DNA from: Gammaproteobacteria bacterium
GTDB lineage: Bacteria > Pseudomonadota > Gammaproteobacteria > Pseudomonadales > Halieaceae
DNA: 34,585 nucleotides
Reading direction: 5' to 3'
Assembly: GCA_024686215.1 (NCBI GenBank)
Contig: JAIBDN010000023.1
Location: 1-34,585, forward strand
Shown here: piece after piece, positions 16,843 through 26,782 of the stretch
Layout of the letters: every line of letters begins with the position of its first letter
How positions within the stretch are numbered: position 1 is the first letter of the stretch
Notes under the pieces: model-generated
The model's input: the letters and a program-made list of their open reading frames with translations, nothing else
What the model was told of the DNA's origin: nothing
Database searches by the model: none
Made by a program: the position numbers and the translations under genes

Positions 16843-19494
16843 TTAGCGGGTAATCGGGTCGGCTTTGTCTGCCGCTATCCCCAGCGCAGCGATCGCCGCA
16901 CTCACCTGTGATGTTTCCATACGCCCCTGATCTGCCAGCCCCTTGAGAGCAGCCAGCACTACGTATTCGCGGCTCACTTCAAAGAACTCCCGGAGCTTGC
17001 CGCGCGTGTCAGAGCGACCATAGCCATCGGTACCCAGGGCGGTAAGATCCCCGGGAATAAATTCACGAATCTGGTCGGTATAGGACTTGATGTAATCAGT
17101 AGCGGCGACGAAGGGACCCGAGTCTTCCTGCAACAAGGCAGTGATATAGGGAACCCTGGCTGGCTCTTCCGGGTGCAACATATTCCAGCGCTGCACGGCC
17201 TTACCTTCGCGCTGCAATTCATTGATGCTGGTCATGCTCCACACATCAGCAGCCACACCATAATCCTGCTCCAGAATGAGTGCTGCGGCTTCCACCTCGC
17301 GCAATATGGTGCCAGCGCCCAGCAGTTGCACGCGCAGTTCGCCAGAGTGGTCGGAGCGACGCAAACGGTACATGCCTTTGATAATGCCTTCTTCCGCGCC
17401 CTCCGGCATGTCCGGCTGCAGGTAATTCTCATTCATGGTGGTGATGTAATAAAAACGGTTCTCACCTTCCTTATACATGCGGCGCAGACCATCCTGGATA
17501 ATAATAGCCAGTTCGTAGGCATAGGCCGGGTCGTAGCTGATGCAATTGGGAATAGTGCTGGCCTGTAAATGACTGTGGCCATCCTGATGCTGCAGTCCTT
17601 CCCCGTTGAGAGTAGTACGCCCTGCGGTAGCACCGATCAGAAAACCACGCGCCTGGCTATCACCTGCCGCCCAGGCCAGGTCACCGATACGCTGAAAGCC
17701 AAACATAGAGTAGTAAATGTAGAAAGGCACCATTGAATAGCCACTGGTGCTGTAGGAGGTCGCCGCCGCCAGCCATGCGGAGAAGGCCCCCGCTTCGTTG
17801 ATACCCTCTTCAAGAATCTGGCCTTTTTCATCTTCCTTATAGAACATGATCTGGCCGGCATCATGTGGTGTGTAGCGCTGACCGACTGATGAGTAGATCC
17901 CCAGCTGCCGAAACATGCCCTCCATACCAAAAGTACGCGCCTCATCGGGCACGATAGGCACCACCCGCTCCCCCATGTCCTTGTCCTTCACCAGGCTCGA
18001 CAACATGCGCACAAAGGCCATGGTGGTAGAGATCTCACGTTTGCCGCTGCTCTTGAGCTGATTGGCGAACGCAGACAATTCCGGTGTAATCAAGCGTTCA
18101 ACCTGGTGTCGTCGCGCCGGTATCTGCCCCCCCAAATCCTTCCTGCGCCCGTTCATATAACGCATTTCCGGGCTTTGCGGGTCTGGCCGATAATACGGCA
18201 CCTGCTGCAGTTCTTCGTCACTGATAGGGATGGCAAAACGGTCGCGAAATGCCTTCAGGCTATCCGTATCCAGTTTCTTCAGCGAGTGCGTCTCATTATT
18301 GGCCTCCCCCGCCTCGCCCATACCATAGCCTTTTACGGTCATCGCCAGAATCGCCGTCGGGCGCCGGGTCTCCGCTACCGCTTCAGCGTAAGCCGCATAA
18401 ACTTTATAGGGATCGTGCCCACCCCGGTTGAGATACATGATGTCATCGTCAGACAGGTCTGCAACCAGCTCCAGCAACTCCGGGTACTTACCGAAAAAGT
18501 GCTCCCGGGTATACGCGCCACCGTTGTATTTGTAGTTTTGCAACTCGCCGTCACAGACCTCGTCCATACGTTGCTGTAACAAGCCGGTCTTGTCCTTTTC
18601 CAGAAGGGGGTCCCATTTTCGCCCCCAGATGACTTTGATCACGTTCCAACCGGCACCGCGAAAGACGCCTTCCAGTTCCTGAATGATTTTGCCGTTACCG
18701 CGCACCGGACCGTCCAGTCGCTGTAGATTGCAATTGATCACGAAATTAAGATTGCCCATCTTTTCCCGGCCGGCAAGACTAATGGAGCCCAGAGATTCGG
18801 GTTCATCACATTCACCATCACCCATAAAACACCAGACATTGCGGTCGCCGTGATCTACCAGTCCACGGGCCTGCTGGTAATTCATCACCCTGGCCTGGTA
18901 GATAGCCTGAATGGGACCCAGCCCCATAGAGACGGTGGGAAACTGCCAGTAGTCGGGCATTAACCACGGGTGGGGATAGGAGGAGAGACCGCCGCCATCG
19001 ACTTCCCGCCGAAACTTATCCAGCTGCGCCTCATCAAAGCGGCCTTCAAGAAAAGAGCGGGCATACATGCCTGGCGCACTGTGGCCCTGGTAAAACACCA
19101 TGTCACCCAGGTGCCCACCTTCGGAACCGCGGAAAAAGTAGTTGAAGCCAATATCGTATAGGGTCGCGCTGGAGGAAAAACTGGAGATATGTCCCCCCAG
19201 GCCTTCGTCGTTATCATTGGCGCGCATCACCATGGCCAGGGCATTCCAACGCACCAGAGAGCGCACACGCCGCTCCATAAATAAATCTCCCGGCATCATT
19301 TTCTCGTCGGCCGGGGCTATGGTGTTACGAAAGGGCGTGGTTATGGCGGGAGGCAACCGAATGCCAGCGTCAACCGCATGCTTGGCCAATTCCAGCAAAA
19401 TATACGAAGCACGCGAAGGGCCACCGTGTTTTACCACTTCATCCAGCGCGTCAAGCCATTCCCGGGTTTCCAGGGGATCGATATCGTCCGCCAT
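16843..19494 (-). CDS. aceE: Pyruvate dehydrogenase E1 component, homodimeric type
   Basis: An 883-residue thiamine-diphosphate enzyme of E. coli AceE type (887 aa): ADDIDPLETREWLDALDEVV at the start, the pyrophosphate-binding region FMGDGECDEPES near residue 230, NLNFVINCNLQRLDGPVRGNGKIIQELE, and GLQHQDGHSH further on. It decarboxylates pyruvate and reductively acetylates the E2 lipoyl groups. The start is set at ATG 19494, which begins at the family N-terminus; an AGGAG lies 11 nt upstream, so an in-frame TTG two codons earlier with ideal spacing is a real alternative. It is co-transcribed with aceF. Confidence 0.95.
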   Translation of the reverse strand: MADDIDPLETREWLDALDEVVKHGGPSRASYILLELAKHAVDAGIRLPPAITTPFRNTIAPADEKMMPGDLFMERRVRSLVRWNALAMVMRANDNDEGLGGHISSFSSSATLYDIGFNYFFRGSEGGHLGDMVFYQGHSAPGMYARSFLEGRFDEAQLDKFRREVDGGGLSSYPHPWLMPDYWQFPTVSMGLGPIQAIYQARVMNYQQARGLVDHGDRNVWCFMGDGECDEPESLGSISLAGREKMGNLNFVINCNLQRLDGPVRGNGKIIQELEGVFRGAGWNVIKVIWGRKWDPLLEKDKTGLLQQRMDEVCDGELQNYKYNGGAYTREHFFGKYPELLELVADLSDDDIMYLNRGGHDPYKVYAAYAEAVAETRRPTAILAMTVKGYGMGEAGEANNETHSLKKLDTDSLKAFRDRFAIPISDEELQQVPYYRPDPQSPEMRYMNGRRKDLGGQIPARRHQVERLITPELSAFANQLKSSGKREISTTMAFVRMLSSLVKDKDMGERVVPIVPDEARTFGMEGMFRQLGIYSSVGQRYTPHDAGQIMFYKEDEKGQILEEGINEAGAFSAWLAAATSYSTSGYSMVPFYIYYSMFGFQRIGDLAWAAGDSQARGFLIGATAGRTTLNGEGLQHQDGHSHLQASTIPNCISYDPAYAYELAIIIQDGLRRMYKEGENRFYYITTMNENYLQPDMPEGAEEGIIKGMYRLRRSDHSGELRVQLLGAGTILREVEAAALILEQDYGVAADVWSMTSINELQREGKAVQRWNMLHPEEPARVPYITALLQEDSGPFVAATDYIKSYTDQIREFIPGDLTALGTDGYGRSDTRGKLREFFEVSREYVVLAALKGLADQGRMETSQVSAAIAALGIAADKADPITR

Positions 19495-19546
19495 GTCCAA
19501 CTGTACTCCTGAGCATTTGCCAATAGCCAAAAACTCGCCTCTAATT

Positions 19547-19696
19547 AGTTCTATATTGGAACCTAAATGACGAGCCCGTATAATTAGTATAGGTGCTAGC
19601 CACGATCCTGCTGGTGATAAATAATGCTATTCGCGGCCCAAGGTAAAAATACTACAACAGGTGGCCACCGAAAAGAAGATCAGTTCTATTTTGGAA
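19547..19696. promoter_or_regulatory. Pair of near-identical 15-bp elements upstream of aceE
   Basis: AGTTCTATATTGGAA (19547-19561) and AGTTCTATTTTGGAA (19682-19696) differ at one base and are 135 bp apart, in the 298-bp gap between aceE and the M16 protease gene. Each has a TTC/GAA dyad edge. They may be paired operators for pyruvate dehydrogenase control. The rest of the gap holds AT-rich sequence with TATACT and TATACG as possible minus-strand -10 elements (19610-19575 area), without a convincing -35. Confidence 0.4.
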
Positions 19697-19741
19697 TGGT
19701 TTTATTGGCTTTAAATACCGGAAATCCGCCATTTTTCGAAC

Positions 19742-19767
19742 AAAAAAGGCGCCGCAGTGGGCGCCTT
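19742..19767 (-). terminator. Intrinsic terminator of the tusA-perM-M16 protease operon
   Basis: AAGGCGCC (19746-19753) and GGCGCCTT (19760-19767) form an 8-bp GC-rich stem with a 6-base loop. Read on the minus strand the stem is followed by a run of six T (19747-19742), 25 bp past the protease stop codon. This is a textbook Rho-independent terminator. Confidence 0.85.
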
Positions 19768-19792
19768 CCTGTAAATTTACTACACGCAACCT

Positions 19793-22690
19793 TTAGTCGA
19801 TGATATAGGCTTGATGCCCAGCCTTGATCGACTCGGCGCTTTCATAGCGACGCATATCACCCTCGGGCAGCAACCCGGACTTACCCGGTGCCACTACCTG
19901 CAAAGAATGGCGTTGGGCCAGAAAAACTTCACTGTAATAATTCTTCCAGGAATCCAGGGTTTGCTTCTTCACTGCATCAGCCAGTGCCTGGCGACCCTCA
20001 AAGTCATATTGCTTCTTGGCGATCGACTGCCAGAAAAATTCCGCTTGTTCCCACATGTTCTTGTGCGGGCGCAATATCTCGTTAACCAGCGCTTCCTGGT
20101 GCCGCGCAAACTGCGCCTGGTCCAGGTCCGGAATGACGCCCTGCATAAATACCTGCATGGCATCCGCCACAGCCGCGGCGTCTGCCACCGGCGACTGCAC
20201 CAGCATTACCAGGCCTGGAACATCGCGCTGCGGCCAGGCAAAAGCACTCACCACGTAGCCCAACTGCTGCTCGGTGCGCAATTGCTGAAAAAAGCCGGAC
20301 TTTATAATCTGTCCGGTCAACGCTGTTGCCGCGCGATCTTCCCAGGTATTGCCAGCACCTTGCAGATACCAGGCGACCACCGCGTCGTCGTGTGGGACAT
20401 CCACCACGTACTGGGCGCGCTCACCTGCGGCCAGCTTCAGTACCTTGAGGTCGGGCAGCGCAGGCGGCTCACTTGCAGGGATGATGGTCGCAATCATCGC
20501 AGAAATCTGCGTGGCTGCCTGCTTATCGTAGTTCCCATAGATCATCACCTCTGCGCTGGCTGACTGCCAGAAACCAGCAACGTACTTATCCAGCGCTTGC
20601 ACATCTATTTTTTGCAGGGCGGAAATCAGTGCTTGCTCCCCCCATTCGCCGTAAAGAAGAGATTCCGTCAGATCTTCAATCACCTGGCTGCTGGGACGCT
20701 TGGCTACACTATTGCGCAGGCTGCGTATCATATCGCTACGAATGTTTTCAAAGCGCCGGGGATCAAATTGCGGCTTGCCCATGACTGCCAGTAACTGCTG
20801 CAATAACACCGACTGCTTGTCGTCATAGCCGCTGATGCGCAAACTGATGCCTTGCGCATGTTTGTAAATATTAAAGCTCAGGCCGGCCAATAGTGCAGGA
20901 TAGGCAAACTCGTTCACCTGGTCCCTCAGCAAGGCCGTATACAGTACAGCAGCAGCGGTCTGCTGCGCACTCAGGCCCACCTCCGGGGAACGGAAATTGA
21001 TATAGGTGGCACCCCGTGGGATACGGAACTTTTCATCCTGCATGAACCAGATTTTCTGGCGGGCCAGTTCAAGCACCACTTCCGGTGTCGGGGAGTTATC
21101 TGCATCCACCGTCACCAGAGAAACATCGTCTGCTATAAATTCATTGGCCTGGGGCAGGTGCAGGGTCTGGGCGTTGTTGTTACTGCGCCAGCTGTCGAGT
21201 TGCTGCTCAGCAATGAGCTCGCGACTATAGGGCACCTGATAACGCTGGGAGACCCGGTCCGTGCTCACGTTTTTGTCATTAAAGATCACCACCGCGTTAT
21301 CCGGGGTCAGATAATCAAACAACTCCTGCACAGTGCCCTGTTCAAAGCGGTTCATAGTGTAGGCGCCGTTCAGGATATCCGCCGACGCGTAATTGTGCAT
21401 GCCGCTGGCCAGGGCACTGACGTAGTTGATGGGACTCCCCTGCTCCTTGAAGCGGAAATTCAGATCCGCCAATTGCGACTGCTCTGCGTACAGCCATTGC
21501 TGCGGGCCTTTATCACGCAACATATCGGTGTAGGCGAACAACAGTTGCAGGACCCGTTGGTAATCAGCGGCACCCTTTTCAGTGAGATTAATGCTGACAC
21601 TGAATAAAGAGCCTCCGCGCCAACCCAGTCCAGCACCGGCCGCAACGCTCTCAGCCAGACCCTCGGATTTCAATTGGGACAACAGGCTGCCCGCTCCCTC
21701 GTGGCCTACCATGTTACCCAGGTAGGAGACCGGCTTTACCTCGTATTGCGCGCGATAATCAGGAATCGGGAAGGACACCTGTAACTGCCGCAACGTGGCC
21801 TGTGGCTGCACTTCTACCAGCATGGGCAGGCTGTTTGGTGTGAACAGTGGTTGGTCAATGGGTTGTGGTTCATAGGCCTTGTTGGGGATGGCGCTGAACA
21901 TAGGCACAACCAGGTCCTGCAATTCATTCAGGGACTGCGCACCCATCACCACCAGACGCATCGCATTCGCCGAGTAGTGCTTCTCGTAGAAACTGATCAG
22001 TTCGTCACGTACCGCAGAGCCCGGCCTGTCCGCCAGGCTATCGAGGCTGCCAACCGAAAACTGGCTGTAGGGGTGGTCCGGGTTCATCACCTCCTGCAAT
22101 ACATCCAGACCGCGGCGGGAGTCGCTTTTGAGCCCCATTTGGTATTCTGCTTCCACTGCATTTTTTTCACGGTCTACATATTGAGCGTCAAAACGCGGGG
22201 CAATAAAGAACTGTGAGAAGCGGTCCAGCGCCTCGGGCAAGTATTTGGCGCCCACATCAAAAAAGTAATTGGTATGTTCAAAACTGGTGTAGGCATTACG
22301 GCTACCACCATGCTCGGTGATGTAGCGCTCGTACTCGGCCGCATCGGGGTACTTATCGGTCCCCAGGAACAACATGTGTTCCAGAAAGTGCGCCAGACCA
22401 CCGCGTCCAGGTGGATTGTCGCCGCTACCCACCATGACATCCAGTGCCGCTGCTGCCTTGGGGGTATCGGGGTCTGATATCAGCAGCACCTGCAGATCAT
22501 TTTCCAGCACCAGGTAGCGGTAGTTAAAATCATCATTAGGGCTTTGTACCGGCTGCGACTCGGGAATCTGCACCGCAGCAGCAGAAGCCGTATCAGAGGG
22601 CCTGTAACAGGCCACCAGCAATGTGGTAAGCGAAAGCACAAATAGGGGTAGCAGAGGCTTGAGCCCCCACCGGGATGACAACACAGACAT
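19793..22690 (-). CDS. M16 family zinc metallopeptidase, protease III/insulysin-like lipoprotein
   Basis: A 965-residue M16A-type protease (E. coli PtrA is about 962). The inverted zinc motif HFLEH has H101, E104 and H105, with the distal glutamate in EKNAVEAEYQMGL about 75 residues later. The N-terminus is a lipoprotein signal: basic residues, a hydrophobic stretch to LLVAC, with C28 as the lipidated cysteine and Tyr at +2, which predicts outer-membrane sorting rather than the free periplasmic form of PtrA. The second, inactive M16 half follows. It probably degrades small peptides in the periplasm. It starts 11 bp after the permease gene and ends at a strong terminator. Confidence 0.9.
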   Translation of the reverse strand: MSVLSSRWGLKPLLPLFVLSLTTLLVACYRPSDTASAAAVQIPESQPVQSPNDDFNYRYLVLENDLQVLLISDPDTPKAAAALDVMVGSGDNPPGRGGLAHFLEHMLFLGTDKYPDAAEYERYITEHGGSRNAYTSFEHTNYFFDVGAKYLPEALDRFSQFFIAPRFDAQYVDREKNAVEAEYQMGLKSDSRRGLDVLQEVMNPDHPYSQFSVGSLDSLADRPGSAVRDELISFYEKHYSANAMRLVVMGAQSLNELQDLVVPMFSAIPNKAYEPQPIDQPLFTPNSLPMLVEVQPQATLRQLQVSFPIPDYRAQYEVKPVSYLGNMVGHEGAGSLLSQLKSEGLAESVAAGAGLGWRGGSLFSVSINLTEKGAADYQRVLQLLFAYTDMLRDKGPQQWLYAEQSQLADLNFRFKEQGSPINYVSALASGMHNYASADILNGAYTMNRFEQGTVQELFDYLTPDNAVVIFNDKNVSTDRVSQRYQVPYSRELIAEQQLDSWRSNNNAQTLHLPQANEFIADDVSLVTVDADNSPTPEVVLELARQKIWFMQDEKFRIPRGATYINFRSPEVGLSAQQTAAAVLYTALLRDQVNEFAYPALLAGLSFNIYKHAQGISLRISGYDDKQSVLLQQLLAVMGKPQFDPRRFENIRSDMIRSLRNSVAKRPSSQVIEDLTESLLYGEWGEQALISALQKIDVQALDKYVAGFWQSASAEVMIYGNYDKQAATQISAMIATIIPASEPPALPDLKVLKLAAGERAQYVVDVPHDDAVVAWYLQGAGNTWEDRAATALTGQIIKSGFFQQLRTEQQLGYVVSAFAWPQRDVPGLVMLVQSPVADAAAVADAMQVFMQGVIPDLDQAQFARHQEALVNEILRPHKNMWEQAEFFWQSIAKKQYDFEGRQALADAVKKQTLDSWKNYYSEVFLAQRHSLQVVAPGKSGLLPEGDMRRYESAESIKAGHQAYIID

Positions 22691-22701
22691 TAATTACTCC
22701 A

Positions 22702-23793
22702 TTAACTTAGCGTTTCAGCTTCTACTTCAACTTTGTCGGCCAACAGCACCTGGGTAGGCCAGGCATTGATTATGGCCTTAATCAGGGTTGCCAGGGGAAT
22801 CGCGAAAAACACGCCCCACAAACCCCAGATGCCACCAAAAAACAGTACCGCCAATATTATAGCGACCGGGTGTAAATTCACTGCTTCCGAGAACAAAAAT
22901 GGCACCAGGACGTTGCCGTCCAATCCCTGGATCACTACATAGACAGCGAATACCGTATAAAATTCACTACCCACACCCCACTGGAAAAATGCCACCATAA
23001 CCACAGGCACTGTCACTAGAGCAGCACCCATATAGGGGATAATCACCGATAGCCCCACCAACAAACCCAGCAAGGCGGCATAATTCAGGCCCATCCAGAC
23101 AAAGGCAAAATAGGTGATCGATCCGACTATTATGACCTCCAGCACTTTACCCCGGGCGTAATTGGAAAATTGCATATTCATTTCGCCCCAGATCCGCCGC
23201 AGCAGTGGCCGCTCTGCGGGTAAAAACCCAGCTACCCAGCTCACTATCTGATCCCTGTCTTTCATGAAGAAAAACACCAGCAACGGTATCAGGATCATAT
23301 ACACCATCACCGTCAGGATGCCCGGGATAGAGGCCAGCGATCGTGTGACGATGGTTTGTCCCAGGCCGGCCAGTTCTGTCTGGGCCATGTTGAGCACACC
23401 TGAGAGTTGCTCCTGAGTCACCAACTCCGGATAGCGTTCTGGCAATACCCCCAAGAATAGTTGCGCCTGCTCCAGCATGCGCGGCATCTCGCTGGCCAGA
23501 CTCAATAACTGTCGCCAGACCAGCGGCAACAGGCCCAGCGTGACACCAAAAAACACTCCGACAAACAGCACGTAGGCGATGCCGACACCCAGACCCTGGG
23601 GCAATCCGTGACGCTGTAACTGAGACGCCACACCCTGCATCAGATAAGCCAACACGATGGCAGCCAGCACTGGCGTGAGAATATCCCCAATGGTCATTAA
23701 CAGGACCAGGGAAATACCCAGGATAACCAGCAGCAATACCGACTCCTCTTCGAACAGGTAGCGGCGGTACCACTTATTGAAAATTTCGAGCAT
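22702..23793 (-). CDS. PerM/AI-2E transporter-family membrane protein
   Basis: A 363-residue polytopic membrane protein. Hydrophobic segments are seen near residues 18-55 (LLLVILGISLVLLMTIGDILTP), 60-95, 150-180, 210-240 and 250-340, with the family block LIPLLVFFFMKDRDQ and the late GLSVIIPYMGAALVTVP. The AI-2E exporter family (PerM/TqsA) has about eight transmembrane helices; substrates vary (AI-2, ions, others) and cannot be told here. It lies 20 bp after the tusA-like gene and 11 bp before the M16 protease. I recall the same nadA, M48 protease, TusA-like, permease order in Pseudomonas aeruginosa (PA1004-PA1007). Confidence 0.85.
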   Translation of the reverse strand: MLEIFNKWYRRYLFEEESVLLLVILGISLVLLMTIGDILTPVLAAIVLAYLMQGVASQLQRHGLPQGLGVGIAYVLFVGVFFGVTLGLLPLVWRQLLSLASEMPRMLEQAQLFLGVLPERYPELVTQEQLSGVLNMAQTELAGLGQTIVTRSLASIPGILTVMVYMILIPLLVFFFMKDRDQIVSWVAGFLPAERPLLRRIWGEMNMQFSNYARGKVLEVIIVGSITYFAFVWMGLNYAALLGLLVGLSVIIPYMGAALVTVPVVMVAFFQWGVGSEFYTVFAVYVVIQGLDGNVLVPFLFSEAVNLHPVAIILAVLFFGGIWGLWGVFFAIPLATLIKAIINAWPTQVLLADKVEVEAETLS

Positions 23794-23813
23794 GTCGCTT
23801 CGAGCTCCGGTAA

Positions 23814-24047
23814 TCAGCGTTTCTGCAGCAGATAGGTATAAACCCCACTGCTATCATTCGTTTCCAGCAATTGGTGGCCAGACTGCTCGGCAAATACCTG
23901 AAAGTCGCGCACCGAACCCTGGTCCGTGGACGTGACCCGCAAACGCTGGCCAGCATCCATATTATTGAGCGCGCGCTTGGCTTTGAGCAGTGGCATTGGG
24001 CACTGCAACCCCGTGGCATCCAACTCTATAACCTCCATCTCACCCAT
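23814..24047 (-). CDS. TusA/SirA-like sulfur-carrier protein
   Basis: A 77-residue protein with the family signature GLQCPMPLLKAKRAL, cysteine C16 carrying persulfide in CPxP, a beta-alpha-beta-alpha-beta size and a typical C-terminal GVYTYLLQKR strand. TusA-family proteins relay sulfur for tRNA 2-thiolation, molybdenum cofactor or related uses. The ATG at 24047 is preceded by a GGAAG site; a second ATG three codons later is possible, and the open frame upstream (to 24089) has no family similarity. The perM-adjacent context matches the PA1006-type TusA paralogue rather than canonical TusA (inference from recalled synteny). Confidence 0.85.
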   Translation of the reverse strand: MGEMEVIELDATGLQCPMPLLKAKRALNNMDAGQRLRVTSTDQGSVRDFQVFAEQSGHQLLETNDSSGVYTYLLQKR

Positions 24048-24210
24048 GCACCCGCTTCCAACCGATTTTAGCGCGCCAGTATAAGCCATACACGACCCGA
24101 GAATGAACTTTCACACTATTGGCCTTTCCAAGTAAGGGGACTTGTCCCGATACTACCTGCATGCAGTACAATGCAGGACCATTCAATTTGTAGATTAGTG
24201 GTTCCATCCC
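24048..24210. promoter_or_regulatory. Divergent control region between tusA-like and M48 protease genes, with two inverted repeats
   Basis: The 163 bp hold GGGAC-TT-GTCCC (24137-24148) and CCTGCAT (24156-24162) inverted against ATGCAGG (24171-24177), the latter overlapping a CTGCATGCAG palindrome (24157-24166). They are 8-40 bp upstream of a weak -10-like TAGATT that would serve the plus-strand gene. Candidate operators; no regulator is identified. Confidence 0.4.
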
Positions 24211-25686
24211 GTGCTTGATTTTCAACGGATAGCTGTTCGCCTGCGCCATACCAGCGCACTGCTAATAGTGTCCTGCATACTTTTTATCGCCAGTGCCAGC
24301 CAGAGTGAGGAGCTCAAGCTGCCCAAGCTGGGCGAGTCCAGTACCAGTATGTTCTCGGCCGAGTTCGAGCACCAGCTGGGTCGCGCCTGGCTGCGTTTCT
24401 TTCGCGCCCAGGTGCCCACCGTTGACGACCCGCTGCTGTTTGATTACCTGGAAAACCTGATCTACAAGTTGGTTACCCACAGCAAGCTTGAAGATCGCCG
24501 TATCGAACTGGTAATCGTCGACAATCCAACCATTAACGCTTTTGCTGTGCCAGGCGGGGTAATAGGTATACACAACGGCCTGCTGGTATGGGCACAGACG
24601 GAAGACGAATTGGCCACGGTGCTGGCACACGAGGTTGCCCACCTCAGCCAACGGCACTTTTCACGCGGTGTGGAATTCCAGAAAAAACAACAGCCGGTAA
24701 CCATCGCCGCAATGCTGGCCAGCCTGGTCCTAATGGCCACCGCCGGCAGTGATGTCGGCATGGCGGCTCTGTCGGCCACGCAAGCGGCGGCTCAGGACGC
24801 CTCTTTGCGCTATAGCAGGGGCAATGAACAGGAAGCCGACCGGGTCGGCATGCAGACGCTGGTTGACGCCGGAATGGACCCCCATGCAGCTCCAGCCATG
24901 TTCGAGCGCATGTTGCAGGCCTCGCGATACTCCAGCGGCAATCGCATGCCGGAGTTTTTGCGCACCCACCCCCTGTCGGAAAACCGTATCGCCGACACCC
25001 GCAACCGGGCCAGGCAGTATCCCAAGCAGCCCCCCTCGACCAGCCTGGACTACCAGTTGATGCGTGCACGAGTGGTTAATCAATTGGCCAAAACCCCAGA
25101 GGAAGCGATTCACAAATTTCGCGGCGAACTCGAGGGCGATCCGCGTTCCCGGGAAGCGGCCAATTACGGCCTGGTGCTGGCATTGACAGACGGCGGGCGG
25201 GCAGAAGAGGCCAGCCTGGAGCTGGACGGCTTGTGGTCTGCCAGCCCGGACAGACTGGAATACATTATCGCCGACGCCGAGATCGACATGGCCCTGAACC
25301 GACCGGGGCTCGCGGTAAAGAAGCTGTCGGAGCAGTTGGCGCTATCGCCCGGCAACCATCCGCTTACCATGACCTATGCCAACGCCCTGATGAAAAATCA
25401 ACAGGCGCATATTGCCGAAGAAGTGCTGATTGAGCAAAGCAGGCTGCGTCCCAACGATCCGGGCCTGTGGTATTTACTGGCGGAGCTGCAGGGTCTGTCC
25501 GGAAATATCGTGGGGCTGCACCAGTCTCGGGCAGAGTATTTTATTCGCAATGGCAACCTGGATCAGGCCGAAAAACAACTGGATTACGCCCTGAAACTCG
25601 CGGGCAATGACTACCTGACCAGCGCCAAGGTGACGCAACGGCTGCGCGATATCGCTAGAATGCGCGAGCAGATGGAAGATATGTAG
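24211..25686 (+). CDS. BepA/YfgC-like periplasmic M48 metalloprotease with TPR-like C-terminus
   Basis: A 491-residue M48 protease. The N-terminal hydrophobic segment (ALLIVSCILFIASASQSEE, about 17-35) is a cleavable signal; HEVAH gives H140, E141 and H144; the third zinc ligand is most likely E206 in NEQEADRVG. The C-terminal half (about 290-480) is helical with TPR-like repeats (EEAIHKFRGEL, AREAANYGLVLAL, DQAEKQLDYALKLA). BepA assists BAM-dependent outer-membrane protein assembly, folding or degrading LptD and BamA. The chosen GTG start has only a weak upstream ribosome site. It is convergent with nadA (22-bp gap) and divergent from the TusA-like gene. Confidence 0.87.
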   Translation: MLDFQRIAVRLRHTSALLIVSCILFIASASQSEELKLPKLGESSTSMFSAEFEHQLGRAWLRFFRAQVPTVDDPLLFDYLENLIYKLVTHSKLEDRRIELVIVDNPTINAFAVPGGVIGIHNGLLVWAQTEDELATVLAHEVAHLSQRHFSRGVEFQKKQQPVTIAAMLASLVLMATAGSDVGMAALSATQAAAQDASLRYSRGNEQEADRVGMQTLVDAGMDPHAAPAMFERMLQASRYSSGNRMPEFLRTHPLSENRIADTRNRARQYPKQPPSTSLDYQLMRARVVNQLAKTPEEAIHKFRGELEGDPRSREAANYGLVLALTDGGRAEEASLELDGLWSASPDRLEYIIADAEIDMALNRPGLAVKKLSEQLALSPGNHPLTMTYANALMKNQQAHIAEEVLIEQSRLRPNDPGLWYLLAELQGLSGNIVGLHQSRAEYFIRNGNLDQAEKQLDYALKLAGNDYLTSAKVTQRLRDIARMREQMEDM

Positions 25687-25708
25687 GCCAGCACAGGTCG
25701 ACTGCCGG

Positions 25709-26782
25709 TCAGGCGTTACCTTTCACCGTGACTTGCAGCTCCGCAGCGAAGTCCAGCATGCGCCGCAACGGCACCATGGCCTGTTTGCCCAGCGCCGCAT
25801 CCACAAAAATTTCATTATCGTCGCGCTCGAACACCCCGGCCAGAGTCTCCAGTTCATTCATCGCCATCCAGGGGCAATTCGCGCAGCTGCGGCAAGTAGC
25901 TCCGTTACCAGCGGTGGGCGCGATAATAAACTCTTTATCCGGTGCCTGCTGTTGCAGCTGGTAGAAAATACCCTGATCGGTGGCCACGATGAAGCGCTCA
26001 TTGTCCATTTCACAGGCCGCGCGAATAATCTGGCTGGTGGAGCCCACGCGGTCAGCCAATTCCAGCACCGACGCGGGTGACTCCGGGTGCACCAGCACGG
26101 CTGCATCGGGATAAACACGTTTGAGGTCCGCTATACCCCGGGCTTTGAATTCTTCATGCACAATACAAGCTCCATCCCACATGATGATATCCGCCCCGGT
26201 TTCGCGGCGCACATAATCACCGAGATGCTGGTCCGGTGCCCAGAGGATATTTTTTCCCTGATCTGCCAGGTGCTCTGCCACATCCAAAGCGATACTGGAG
26301 GTGACCACCCAATCTGCCCTGGCTTTCACCGCTGCTGAAGTATTGGCGTAGACCACTACGGTGCGCTCGGGATGCTGATCACAAAAAGCTGAAAATTCCT
26401 CCACCGGACACCCTAAATCCAACGAACAGGTGGCCTCCAGGGTGGGCATCAACACGCGCTTCTCGGGTGTGAGGATCTTGGCCGTCTCACCCATGAATTT
26501 AACCCCGGCTACTACCAGTGTCTGGGCCGGATGGTCATGCCCGAAACGCGCCATTTCCAGTGAATCCGAGACACAGCCACCACTCTCTTCAGCCAGGGCC
26601 TGGATAGCGGGTGAGGTATAGTAATGCGCTATAAGAACGGCGTTTTCCTGCTGCAACCGCCGCTTGATCTGCTCCTTGAGCGCAGACTCCTGCACCGGCG
26701 AAAGCCTGTTGCGTTCGGCGTGATCCAGGTGAAACTGCACCTGCTGGCGGATGGTTTCCAGTTTGTCGGTGGCTAGACTCAT
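25709..26782 (-). CDS. nadA: Quinolinate synthase A
   Basis: A 357-residue NadA of the long proteobacterial type. [22 protein letters not shown] at about 50, [22 protein letters not shown], and cysteines in [19 protein letters not shown] and [13 protein letters not shown] near 320 are seen; three of these bind the [4Fe-4S] cluster. It condenses iminoaspartate with dihydroxyacetone phosphate to quinolinate, the second step of de novo NAD synthesis. It is transcribed alone here; its nearest minus-strand neighbour upstream is the hydratase gene (116 bp away). Confidence 0.95.
   Translation of the reverse strand: MSLATDKLETIRQQVQFHLDHAERNRLSPVQESALKEQIKRRLQQENAVLIAHYYTSPAIQALAEESGGCVSDSLEMARFGHDHPAQTLVVAGVKFMGETAKILTPEKRVLMPTLEATCSLDLGCPVEEFSAFCDQHPERTVVVYANTSAAVKARADWVVTSSIALDVAEHLADQGKNILWAPDQHLGDYVRRETGADIIMWDGACIVHEEFKARGIADLKRVYPDAAVLVHPESPASVLELADRVGSTSQIIRAACEMDNERFIVATDQGIFYQLQQQAPDKEFIIAPTAGNGATCRSCANCPWMAMNELETLAGVFERDDNEIFVDAALGKQAMVPLRRMLDFAAELQVTVKGNA

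Noticed and set aside
16045..16911. Long plus-strand open frame opposite aceF and the aceE end
   Set aside because: Serine/alanine-rich low-complexity translation produced by the GC-rich linker repeats of aceF; no start signals or family features.
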